DNA of 6,938 nucleotides. Source: Betaproteobacteria bacterium UBA6904. GTDB lineage: Bacteria > Pseudomonadota > Gammaproteobacteria > Burkholderiales > SG8-39. A model generated the notes under the pieces. That model saw only the letters and a list, made by a program, of their open reading frames with translations, was not told the origin of the DNA and did no database searches. Location of the stretch: NCBI GenBank assembly GCA_002451175.1, contig DKBI01000126.1, forward strand, positions 25,887 to 32,824, given 5' to 3'. Position 1 is the first letter of the stretch. Every line of letters begins with the position of its first letter. Shown here in pieces: positions 1 through 5,201 of this stretch. Both the position numbers and the translations under genes were made by a program.

Positions 1-534
1 GCGCTTCTCGGCGATGTCGAGCTGCGCCATGATCTTGACGCGCGAGACGATCGCGCCGTGCAGCGCCCGCGCCGGCTCGATCAGGTCGCGCAGCGTGCCG
101 TCGATGCGCAGCCGCACCACGGAGCGCGACTCGAAGGGCTCGATGTGGATGTCGGATGCGCCGTCGCGCAGCGCCTGCGTGAACAGCGCGTTGATCAGGC
201 GGATCAGCGGCGCGTCGTTCTGGCTGTCGAGCAGGTCCTCGACCTTCGGAATGTCCTGCAGCAGCCGCGACAGATCGAGGTCCTGCGCGAGGTCGTCGGC
301 GAGCGCCGCCGCGCCCGCGTCCGCGGTGTTGTAGACGCTGGAGAGCAGCTCGTCGAACTCCTCGGCGCCCAGGCGGCGCGCCTGCAGCGGCATGCCGAGC
401 ACGCGCCGCAGCTCGGCGAGCGCGCCCACCGAAGCGCCCTGGCGCACCGCGACCTGCGCGACCCCGTCCGTCCCGGTGGTGACGACGACCCCGTTCGCCT
501 TCGCAAACGCGTAGGGAACCGCGGGTTTCGTCAT
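1..534 (-). CDS. gspE: Type II secretion ATPase GspE, N-terminal part (truncated by the window edge)
   Basis: Cytoplasmic hexameric ATPase that powers pseudopilus assembly in the T2SS and is anchored to the inner membrane through GspL. The first 178 codons are visible, reading leftward from an ATG at 534-532, and the frame stays open to base 1. Residues 1 to about 100 form a small N1E-like domain, the part that contacts GspL in this family. The linker then leads into the conserved start of the NTPase region: APLIRLINAL (108-117), ASDIHIEPFE (126-135), VRLRIDGTL (140-148) and LDIAEKR (172-178). These are standard GspE/PilB landmarks. The Walker A and B, Asp and His boxes and any zinc-binding module lie outside the window. 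The start codon overlaps the gspD stop as ATGA and has no evident Shine-Dalgarno sequence, so translation is probably coupled to gspD. The related ATPase PilB is unlikely because of the gsp neighbours. Confidence 0.95.
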   Translation of the reverse strand, partial: MTKPAVPYAFAKANGVVVTTGTDGVAQVAVRQGASVGALAELRRVLGMPLQARRLGAEEFDELLSSVYNTADAGAAALADDLAQDLDLSRLLQDIPKVEDLLDSQNDAPLIRLINALFTQALRDGASDIHIEPFESRSVVRLRIDGTLRDLIEPARALHGAIVSRVKIMAQLDIAEKR

Positions 535-2630
535 TTCGTCGGCGCGGGCCCCGGCTGGCCTCCGGTGGCGGGGTTGCTCGCCCCGGGCTGCGCCGGCTCG
601 CGCGGCGGCAGGACGGGCGTGCCGTAGTCCGGCAGCACGTTCATCGGGCCCGGCTGCAGGCGCATCTGCTCGCCCGCGAGGAAGTTGTAGCGGTCGTTGG
701 TGATCGGATCGAGCGAGCCGGCGCTGCGCATGACGACCGGGCGCAGGAACACCATGAGGTTGGTCTTCGTGCGCTTGCGCGTGTTGTAGCGGAACAGCTG
801 CCCGAGGATCGGGATGTCGCCGAGCCCCGGCACCTTCTCCACGCCGTCCTCGACCGTGTCGTCGATCAGGCCGCCGATCGCGACGATCTGCCCGTCGTCG
901 ACGAGCACCGTCGACTCGATCGAGCGTTTGTTGGTGACCGGGCCGGCCGGGTTGGTGGCGTCGAAGACGCTCGACGCCTCCTGGAAGAGCTGCAGGCGAA
1001 TCGCGGTCCCCTCCGAGATCTGCGGCTTGATGCGCAAGGTCAGGCCGACGTCGCGCCGCTCGATGGTCTGGAACGGCGTGGGCGTGGTCGCCTGGGCCGT
1101 CACCGCGTACTGGCCGGTGATGAACGGCAGGTTCTTGCCGATGACGATCTTCGCCTCCTCGTTGTCGAGCGTCAGCAGGTTGGGCGTGGACAGGATGTTG
1201 GTGTTGCCGTCGGACTCCAGCGCCCGCACCAGCATGCCGAGGTTGAGGATCTCGCCGACGCCGGGAATGTTGATCGTGCCTTTTACGACGCCGACGTTCA
1301 GGCCGCGGCCCGCCGAAGCCGGATTCGCCGCGATGCCGGCAATGTTCTGGCCCTGCCCGCCGAAATTGGTGCCGCCGAACGCCTGCTTGTTGGTCTGCGC
1401 CAATCCATTGAGGCTTTGCCACTGGATGCCGAACTCCGCCGCCCGTTGCGCACTGACCTCCGCGATCAGCGCCTCGACGTAGACCTGCGCCCGGCGGACA
1501 TCGAGCTTCTCGACCGCTGCGCGCAGGTTGTTGTAGATCGCATCCGGCGCCGTGATGATGACGGCGTTCGTCGCCGGATCGGCCTGGATGATCCCGGGCG
1601 CCGGCGTTCCGGAGGTCGCCGGCGCGGCGACCTGTCCCTGGGCGAGCGGCGTCACGGCGGTCCGCGCGGCCGCGGACGGCGCCGAGTCCCCGCTGTACAC
1701 CGCGCGCAGCACCTCGGCCACCTTCGTCGCCACCGCGTTCTTCAGGTAGATGACGTGGATGTTGCCGGCCGCGCTGGTCGGCGAATCGAGCATGGCCACG
1801 AGCTGCCGCACCCGCGCCAGCCGCGAGGGGCTTCCGGCGCGCGCCAGCACGCTGTTGGTGCGCGCGTCCGCGGTGATCGTGAAGCGCACGGTCGGATCGC
1901 CAGGCGCCTGGGTCGCCTCGGTCATCAGCTTGGTGATCGTCTGCGCGACGTCCAGCGCCGAGGCGTGGCGCAGCTGGATCAGGACGGGCTCGGTGTCGTC
2001 CGGCTGGTCGACGGACTCGATGATCTGCTGGATGCGCTGCAGGTTGCTCGCGTAGTCGGTGATGACGAGCGTGTTGCTGTTCGCGTACGCGGTGACCGCG
2101 TTGTTCGCCGGAATGAGCGGCCGCAGGACGGCCACCATCTGCGCCGCCGACTGGTGCTGCAGCGTGAACACCTGCGTCAGCACGACGTCCTCGCGGCCGC
2201 GCGGCTTGCCCTGCGCGTCGGTCGCGCCGCGGTAGAACTTGGCTTCGATCTCCGGCAGGATCATCGTCACGCCGCGCTCCTCGACCGCGGCGAATCCCTG
2301 CAGCCGCAGCGCCGAGAGGAACACCGCGTACACCTGCGACCGGGGAATCGGTTTCGCGGAGACGACGTTGACGGTGCCCTTGACCCGCGGATCGAGCACG
2401 AAATTCCGGCCGGTGATCTCGCCGACCACCTTCACCACGCCCTCGATGTCCGTGTTCGCGAAGTTCAGCGTCACCAGATCCGGCCCGCCCTCGCGCGCCG
2501 CGACGGCGGGCGGCTTGTCCGGGGAGGCCTGCGGCTTCGACGCCGCGGGCTTGTCCGCGGCGAAGCTACCCGATGCGCAAACCGACAGGCCCGCGACCAG
2601 CGCGGCAATCTTCGACCAGCGACGTTTCAT
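531..2630 (-). CDS. gspD: Type II secretion outer-membrane secretin GspD
   Basis: Forms the large multimeric outer-membrane channel through which folded exoproteins leave the cell. From the ATG at 2630-2628 the protein has 699 residues, close to the usual 650-750. It begins with a canonical Sec signal peptide: MKRRWSK, a hydrophobic core, then a likely cut after SFA (about residue 24). Periplasmic domains follow: N0 (about 52-130, starting VTLNFANTDIEGVV), N1 (148-210), N2 (213-283) and N3 (289-377). N3 is interrupted by an Ala/Thr/Pro-rich loop at about 313-345. The secretin barrel domain spans about 384-638, and the family signature VPGLGDIPILGQLF lies at 600-613. The last 60 residues form a Pro/Gly-rich tail. 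The start is ambiguous: an upstream in-frame ATG at 2669-2667 adds 13 residues, overlaps the gspC stop as ATGA and has its own Shine-Dalgarno-like site. I prefer 2630 because it gives a normal-length signal peptide and has AAGGA 7 bases upstream. The stop overlaps the gspE start by 4 bases. Confidence 0.97.
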   Translation of the reverse strand: MKRRWSKIAALVAGLSVCASGSFAADKPAASKPQASPDKPPAVAAREGGPDLVTLNFANTDIEGVVKVVGEITGRNFVLDPRVKGTVNVVSAKPIPRSQVYAVFLSALRLQGFAAVEERGVTMILPEIEAKFYRGATDAQGKPRGREDVVLTQVFTLQHQSAAQMVAVLRPLIPANNAVTAYANSNTLVITDYASNLQRIQQIIESVDQPDDTEPVLIQLRHASALDVAQTITKLMTEATQAPGDPTVRFTITADARTNSVLARAGSPSRLARVRQLVAMLDSPTSAAGNIHVIYLKNAVATKVAEVLRAVYSGDSAPSAAARTAVTPLAQGQVAAPATSGTPAPGIIQADPATNAVIITAPDAIYNNLRAAVEKLDVRRAQVYVEALIAEVSAQRAAEFGIQWQSLNGLAQTNKQAFGGTNFGGQGQNIAGIAANPASAGRGLNVGVVKGTINIPGVGEILNLGMLVRALESDGNTNILSTPNLLTLDNEEAKIVIGKNLPFITGQYAVTAQATTPTPFQTIERRDVGLTLRIKPQISEGTAIRLQLFQEASSVFDATNPAGPVTNKRSIESTVLVDDGQIVAIGGLIDDTVEDGVEKVPGLGDIPILGQLFRYNTRKRTKTNLMVFLRPVVMRSAGSLDPITNDRYNFLAGEQMRLQPGPMNVLPDYGTPVLPPREPAQPGASNPATGGQPGPAPTK

Positions 2631-2637
2631 GGCGAGA

Positions 2638-2642
2638 TCCTT
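2638..2642 (-). promoter_or_regulatory. Ribosome binding site AAGGA for the internal gspD start
   Basis: AAGGA on the minus strand lies 7 bases upstream of the ATG at 2630-2628. It supports the shorter GspD with a 24-residue signal peptide. In the longer reading these bases would encode part of Lys-Asp, so a chance match cannot be excluded. Confidence 0.6.
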
Positions 2643-2665
2643 CGTTGTGCCGCCCGCAGGCGGCG

Positions 2666-3208
2666 TCATGATCGACCCTTCCGCGCACTGCGCTCGGAAG
2701 TCTCTTCATCGTTCGGCGCCTTGACCGGCGTGGGCGCGGTTGGCCGGCCCACGGGCGGCGCGGTCGCCTTGCGCTTCGGCCACTCCAGGCGCTCGCGCAC
2801 GCCGCCGCGCTCGAGGACGACGTGGTCGGTGCGCACGTCGACGAGTCGCACGCCGGGCGCGACGTCGTCACCCTCCTCCACGGCGAGTATCTGTTTGGCG
2901 TCGAGTTGCACGACCGCGTGGCCGCGCCGGCCGCTCGAGGCGGCGGCGATGCCGAGCAGGCGGATGTTGATGCCGGTCTGCACGGTCGCCGCCTGCTGGC
3001 GCTGGAACTGGCCGAAGAGCAGCCGCGCCGAGGCCATCGTGCCCGCGGGCGCCGACGCGGTGCTGACGCGCGGCTCCACGCGCGGCGCGAACCACGCCCA
3101 CGTCCAGTACGCGAGGACCAGCCCGAGCAGCGCGACCGCGACCACCGTCACCGAAGACAGCAGCGCCGCCTGCACAACCGTCGATCGCTCCAGCAGCAAC
3201 GCCTGCAT
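2666..3208 (-). CDS. gspC: Type II secretion inner-membrane protein GspC (short form, no PDZ domain)
   Basis: Bitopic inner-membrane protein that connects the inner-membrane platform to the N-domains of GspD and is involved in substrate selection. The 180-residue protein has a short cytoplasmic start, one transmembrane helix (about 17-40, ending AYWTWAWF) and a linker. The periplasmic homology region (HR) runs from about 81 to 143 (LLGIAAA ... VVQLDAKQILAVEEGDDVAPGVRL ... VVLERGGVRERLEW), the part known to bind GspD. After HR there is only a Pro/Ala/Thr-rich stretch (about 147-165) and a charged end (NDEETSERSARKGRS). The PDZ or coiled-coil domain of longer GspC proteins is absent. The start is uncertain. 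The ATG at 3208-3206 has GGGAGG only one base upstream, which is too close to be ideal. An ATG at 3226-3224 adds 6 residues, has no Shine-Dalgarno site and overlaps a predicted -10 box. A TTG at 3199-3197 is also possible. The gene is first in the leftward block, followed by gspD. Confidence 0.9.
   Translation of the reverse strand: MQALLLERSTVVQAALLSSVTVVAVALLGLVLAYWTWAWFAPRVEPRVSTASAPAGTMASARLLFGQFQRQQAATVQTGINIRLLGIAAASSGRRGHAVVQLDAKQILAVEEGDDVAPGVRLVDVRTDHVVLERGGVRERLEWPKRKATAPPVGRPTAPTPVKAPNDEETSERSARKGRS
2676..2682 (-). promoter_or_regulatory. Alternative ribosome binding site GGAAGGG for the upstream gspD start
   Basis: GGAAGGG on the minus strand lies 6 bases before an ATG at 2669-2667 that overlaps the gspC stop codon. 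It sits inside the last codons of gspC. It could start a 712-residue GspD with 13 extra N-terminal residues (MTPPAGGTTKDLA), or simply aid re-initiation after gspC. Confidence 0.4.
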
Positions 3209-3222
3209 GCCTCCCTGTCCGA

Positions 3223-3234
3223 TCATTATAATGA
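3223..3234. promoter_or_regulatory. Divergent gspC/gspG promoter core: 12-bp palindrome with TATAAT on both strands
   Basis: TCATTATAATGA is a perfect palindrome and a distinctly AT-rich spot in very GC-rich DNA. It holds a consensus sigma-70 -10 hexamer on the plus strand (3227-3232) and another on the minus strand (3230-3225), overlapping by four bases. The two would drive gspG rightward and gspC leftward. No good -35 hexamer is present at 15-19 bases on either side, and there is no extended -10 TG, so an activator may be needed. A 7-bp inverted repeat, ATGCCTC at 3207-3213 and GAGGCAT at 3235-3241, flanks it. The two -10 boxes share bases, so polymerase could probably occupy only one direction at a time. 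The promoter assignment is inference from sequence. Confidence 0.55.
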
Positions 3235-3272
3235 GAGGCATTCTTTCCGAGGCGCGGAGCGCCGATTTGACC

Positions 3273-3276
3273 AGGA
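3273..3276 (+). promoter_or_regulatory. Ribosome binding site AGGA for gspG
   Basis: AGGA is followed by 4 bases and then the ATG at 3281. This start gives the correct short basic leader before the prepilin cleavage site and so fixes the gspG start, although the same frame is open far upstream into antisense gspC sequence. Confidence 0.6.
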
Positions 3277-3280
3277 TCAT

Positions 3281-3721
3281 ATGACCAGACCGCCCCGCAT
3301 TCGCGGCGCCCGGGGATTCACGCTGCTCGAGGTCATGGTGGTGGTCGTGATCCTCGGCATCCTCGCCGCGCTCGTCGTGCCCAACATCATCGGGCGCCCG
3401 GACGAGGCGCGCGTCATCGCCGCCAAGCAGGACATCGCCAGCCTGATGCAGGCGCTGAAGCTCTACCGGCTCGACAACCAGCGTTACCCGTCCACCGAGC
3501 AGGGGCTGCAGGCGCTCGTCACGAAGCCGACCACCGAGCCCGTCCCGGGCAACTGGAAGACTGGCGGCTACGTCGAGCGGCTGCCCAGGGACCCCTGGGG
3601 GCATCCGTACCAGTACCTGAATCCCGGCGTCCACGGCGAGATCGACGTCTTCAGCTACGGGGGCGATCGCGCGCCGGGCGGCGACGGGAACAATGCCGAC
3701 ATCGGCTCCTGGAATCTCTAG
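3281..3721 (+). CDS. gspG: Major pseudopilin GspG
   Basis: Main subunit of the T2SS pseudopilus shaft, made as an inner-membrane precursor and processed by prepilin peptidase GspO. It has 146 residues, the usual size. The 12-residue basic leader ends in Gly12, with cleavage expected before Phe13 (G^FTLLE). Glu17 is the conserved Glu+5 of the mature protein. A hydrophobic helix follows (MVVVVILGILAALVVPNIIG). The globular domain carries the GspG pattern RYPSTEQGLQALV (68-80) and LPRDPWGHPYQYLNPG (101-116). The C-terminal loop FSYGGDRAPGGDGNNADIGSWN (124-145) matches the calcium-binding loop known in the family, with acidic residues in the expected area. The gene is first in the rightward block, 72 bases from the gspC start. 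Its last 29 bases overlap gspH, and a strong GC hairpin follows its stop. Confidence 0.97.
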   Translation: MTRPPRIRGARGFTLLEVMVVVVILGILAALVVPNIIGRPDEARVIAAKQDIASLMQALKLYRLDNQRYPSTEQGLQALVTKPTTEPVPGNWKTGGYVERLPRDPWGHPYQYLNPGVHGEIDVFSYGGDRAPGGDGNNADIGSWNL

Positions 3722-4244
3722 CGGCGCGCGCCGGCGCCGGGCGCGCCGGACGCGCGGCTTCACGCTCATCGAAATGCTCGTGGTGCTGATGGTGATGGGC
3801 CTGTTCGTCGGCCTGGTGACGGTGATCATGCGTCCCGACGAGCGCGCCGCCCTGCGCCTCGAGGCCGAGCGCCTCTCCGAGCTGCTCGACCTCGCGGCGG
3901 AGGAAGCCCGGCTGAGCGGGCGGGGCATCGCCTGGACCGCCAATTCGTCCGCCTACCGGTTCTGGCGCGCCGCGGACGATGCGACCTGGAACGAAATCCG
4001 CGACAGCGACCTGCTGCGCGCGCGCACGCTGCCCCAGGGCATGACGATCTCCGCATTCCGCGTCGAGAACAACCGCCCCCAGGGCGGCATGCGGCTGGAA
4101 TTTCCGCCGCAGGGCGCCTCCCTCGCATTCACCGTCAACCTGTCCCTGGGCAGCGACCACTACGCCGTCGAGGGATCGCCCATCGGCGAATTGCGCGTCC
4201 TGCCGGGCGAAGGAAGGCTTTCTGCGGAACCCGCCACGCGCTAG
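3693..4244 (+). CDS. gspH: Minor pseudopilin GspH
   Basis: Minor pseudopilin thought to join the tip complex (K-I-J) to the GspG shaft. It has 183 residues. The leader is long and very basic (22 residues, including a run of four Arg at 13-16), ends in Gly22 and is followed by FTLIEMLVVLMVMGLFVG, with Glu27 as Glu+5. The rest is a low-similarity globular domain, as is normal for GspH. Helix continuation includes RLEAERLSELLDLAAEEARLSG, and the C-terminal half has beta-type segments. No other ATG, GTG or TTG lies between 3693 and the cleavage site, so the ATG at 3693 is the most likely start even though it lies inside gspG by 29 bases. GGGAA just upstream is a weak, closely spaced Shine-Dalgarno site, so translation is probably coupled to gspG. 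The assignment to H rests on order and leader more than on the globular part. Confidence 0.9.
   Translation: MPTSAPGISSGARRRRARRTRGFTLIEMLVVLMVMGLFVGLVTVIMRPDERAALRLEAERLSELLDLAAEEARLSGRGIAWTANSSAYRFWRAADDATWNEIRDSDLLRARTLPQGMTISAFRVENNRPQGGMRLEFPPQGASLAFTVNLSLGSDHYAVEGSPIGELRVLPGEGRLSAEPATR
3722..3748 (+). repeat. All-GC inverted repeat (RNA hairpin) just after the gspG stop
   Basis: CGGCGCGC at 3722-3729 is perfectly complementary to GCGCGCCG at 3741-3748. The 11-base loop is itself nearly palindromic (CCGGCGCCGG, 3731-3740). The hairpin begins one base after the gspG stop and lies in the codons for the Arg-rich GspH leader. There is no T-run after it, so it is not an intrinsic terminator. 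It could act as an RNA stability or processing barrier that keeps gspG mRNA above the downstream minor pseudopilins, or it may only reflect GC-rich Arg codons. Confidence 0.5.
4210..4217 (+). promoter_or_regulatory. Strong ribosome binding site AAGGAAGG preceding a CTG start for gspI
   Basis: AAGGAAGG lies within the last codons of gspH and ends 4 bases before a CTG at 4222-4224; its AGGA core is 7 bases away. This CTG is the only plausible initiation codon that leaves gspI with a prepilin leader. The site is the best Shine-Dalgarno match in the rightward block. Confidence 0.6.
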
Positions 4245-4617
4245 GCCGGCGGGCTTCACGCTCGTCGAAGTGCTGGTCGCGCTGGCCATCGTGTCCGTCG
4301 CCCTGCTCGCGGCGCTGCGCGCCGCGGCGCAGGGCACGCAGAGCGTGGATGAATTGCGCTCGCGGCTGCTGGCGGGCTGGGTCGCGGAAAATCGGCTTGC
4401 CGAGCACCGCGCGTTCAGCGAGTGGCTGCCGCTCGGCGTGCAGCGCGGCACGACGCGCGAGGGCGGCATCGAGTTCGCTTGGAGCGAAGAGGTCATCGCG
4501 ACGCCGAACTCCGCCTTCCGGCGCGTGGAGATCCGCGTCTTCCCGCAGGGCGACGAGTCGCGCTCGATCGCGCACCTCGTCGGGTTCATCGTCAACGCGC
4601 CCGGATCCAGCCCATGA
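4222..4617 (+). CDS. gspI: Minor pseudopilin GspI (probable CTG start)
   Basis: Minor pseudopilin of the K-I-J tip complex, which starts pseudopilus assembly in the inner membrane. The frame encodes GFTLVEVLVALAIVSVALLAAL, a textbook class III cleavage site plus N-terminal helix, followed by QSVDELRSRLLAGWVAENRLAEHRAF; the WVAENRLAE stretch is typical of GspI. The C-terminal half is GspI-like and ends GFIVNAPGSSP. No ATG, GTG or TTG exists upstream of the cleavage site in the open frame. The first such codon, GTG at 4270, lies after Glu+5 and would remove the leader and the conserved Phe and Glu. CTG at 4222 behind AAGGAAGG gives a 131-residue protein, a normal size, with leader MRNPPRARPAG and cleavage after Gly11. 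With that start it overlaps gspH by 23 bases. Its stop overlaps the gspJ start as ATGA. The product is secure; the start codon is inferred, and a base error at 4222 is an alternative explanation. Confidence 0.88.
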   Translation: MRNPPRARPAGFTLVEVLVALAIVSVALLAALRAAAQGTQSVDELRSRLLAGWVAENRLAEHRAFSEWLPLGVQRGTTREGGIEFAWSEEVIATPNSAFRRVEIRVFPQGDESRSIAHLVGFIVNAPGSSP

Positions 4618-5201
4618 CGCCGGCACGCCTCGGCCCGGCCCGCGGGTTCACGCTGATCGAGCTGCTCGCCGCGCTGCTCGTGCTCTCGCTGCTCGCGCTG
4701 ATGTCCTACCGCGGACTCGGCGCGGTGCTCGACAGCCGCGACCACGTCCGCGGCGAGACGCGCAAGTGGCAGGGCGTGGCGGCGTTCTTCACGCGCTTCG
4801 AGCGCGACGTCGAGCTGGCGACGCCGCGCCCGGTGCGCAGCGGCGCGGGCATCGCGCCCGCGTGGCTCGGGCAGCCCGGGCCGCGGCTGGAGTTCAGCCG
4901 CTTCGCGTTCGCCGACGGCGTGGATGCGCCGCGCCGCGTGGGCTACGCGCTGAACGACCGCAAGGAAATCGAGCTCTGGGTGTGGCCCGGGCTCGATGTC
5001 GCGCCCGATGCGGTGCCCGCCCGCTACCCGGTGCTCGCGGGCGTGCAGGCCTTCGAGCTCCAGTACCTCGATGCCGCGCGCAACTGGCAGGACGCCTGGC
5101 CGCGCTCGCAGGGCGATGCGCCGATCCCGCGCGCGGTGCGCCTGCGCATCGTGCTCGCGTCGGGGGAGCAGATCGTGCGCGTGTTCGCGCTGCACGCATG
5201 A
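4614..5201 (+). CDS. gspJ: Minor pseudopilin GspJ
   Basis: Minor pseudopilin that forms the pseudopilus tip with GspI and GspK. It has 195 residues, a normal length. The leader MTPARLGPARG is cut after Gly11. The mature protein begins FTLIELLAALLVLSLLALMSYRGLGAVLDSRD, with Glu16 as Glu+5; the SYRGL stretch after the helix is typical of GspJ. Further landmarks include FFTRFERDVELATPRPVR (about 62-79), a conserved GspJ region, the ELQYLDAARNWQDAWP segment near the C-terminus and PRAVRLRIVLASGEQIVRVFAL at the end. The start ATG overlaps the gspI stop by 4 bases (ATGA), and the stop overlaps gspK the same way. With only weak GGA-like sequence upstream, translation is probably coupled. Confidence 0.95.
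   Translation: MTPARLGPARGFTLIELLAALLVLSLLALMSYRGLGAVLDSRDHVRGETRKWQGVAAFFTRFERDVELATPRPVRSGAGIAPAWLGQPGPRLEFSRFAFADGVDAPRRVGYALNDRKEIELWVWPGLDVAPDAVPARYPVLAGVQAFELQYLDAARNWQDAWPRSQGDAPIPRAVRLRIVLASGEQIVRVFALHA

Noticed and set aside
3222..3235. Fur- or PerR-type box at the palindrome
   Set aside because: The AT-rich symmetry resembles half-sites of such boxes, but the full 15-19 base pattern does not match. The site is kept only as an unnamed palindrome and promoter core.
3267..3272. TTGACC as a -35 box
   Set aside because: It is close to the consensus TTGACA but lies 8 bases before the gspG ATG, so any transcript would start inside the gene. No suitable -10 is seen at the right distance.
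2822..3280. Upstream in-frame extension of gspG from a GTG at 2822
   Set aside because: The extension is antisense to gspC and would place about 150 residues before the prepilin leader. The ATG at 3281 with AGGA gives a normal leader.
1416..3284. Long plus-strand open frame (622 codons) antisense to gspD and gspC
   Set aside because: It is rich in Arg, Asp, Val and His with no recognisable domains, as expected for the complement of GC-rich coding DNA. It spans two clearly real genes and the promoter region. It is a shadow frame.
3722..3748. Intrinsic terminator after gspG
   Set aside because: The stem is strong, but no T-run follows and the operon clearly continues into overlapping gspH.
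4270..4617. gspI starting at GTG 4270
   Set aside because: This start falls after Phe+1 and Glu+5 and removes the leader and cleavage site, which the DNA immediately upstream encodes intact in the same frame.
3651..5195. Long minus-strand open frame (514 codons) opposite gspH-gspJ
   Set aside because: Low-complexity Arg/His/Ala translation with no motif, antisense to three well-supported pseudopilin genes.
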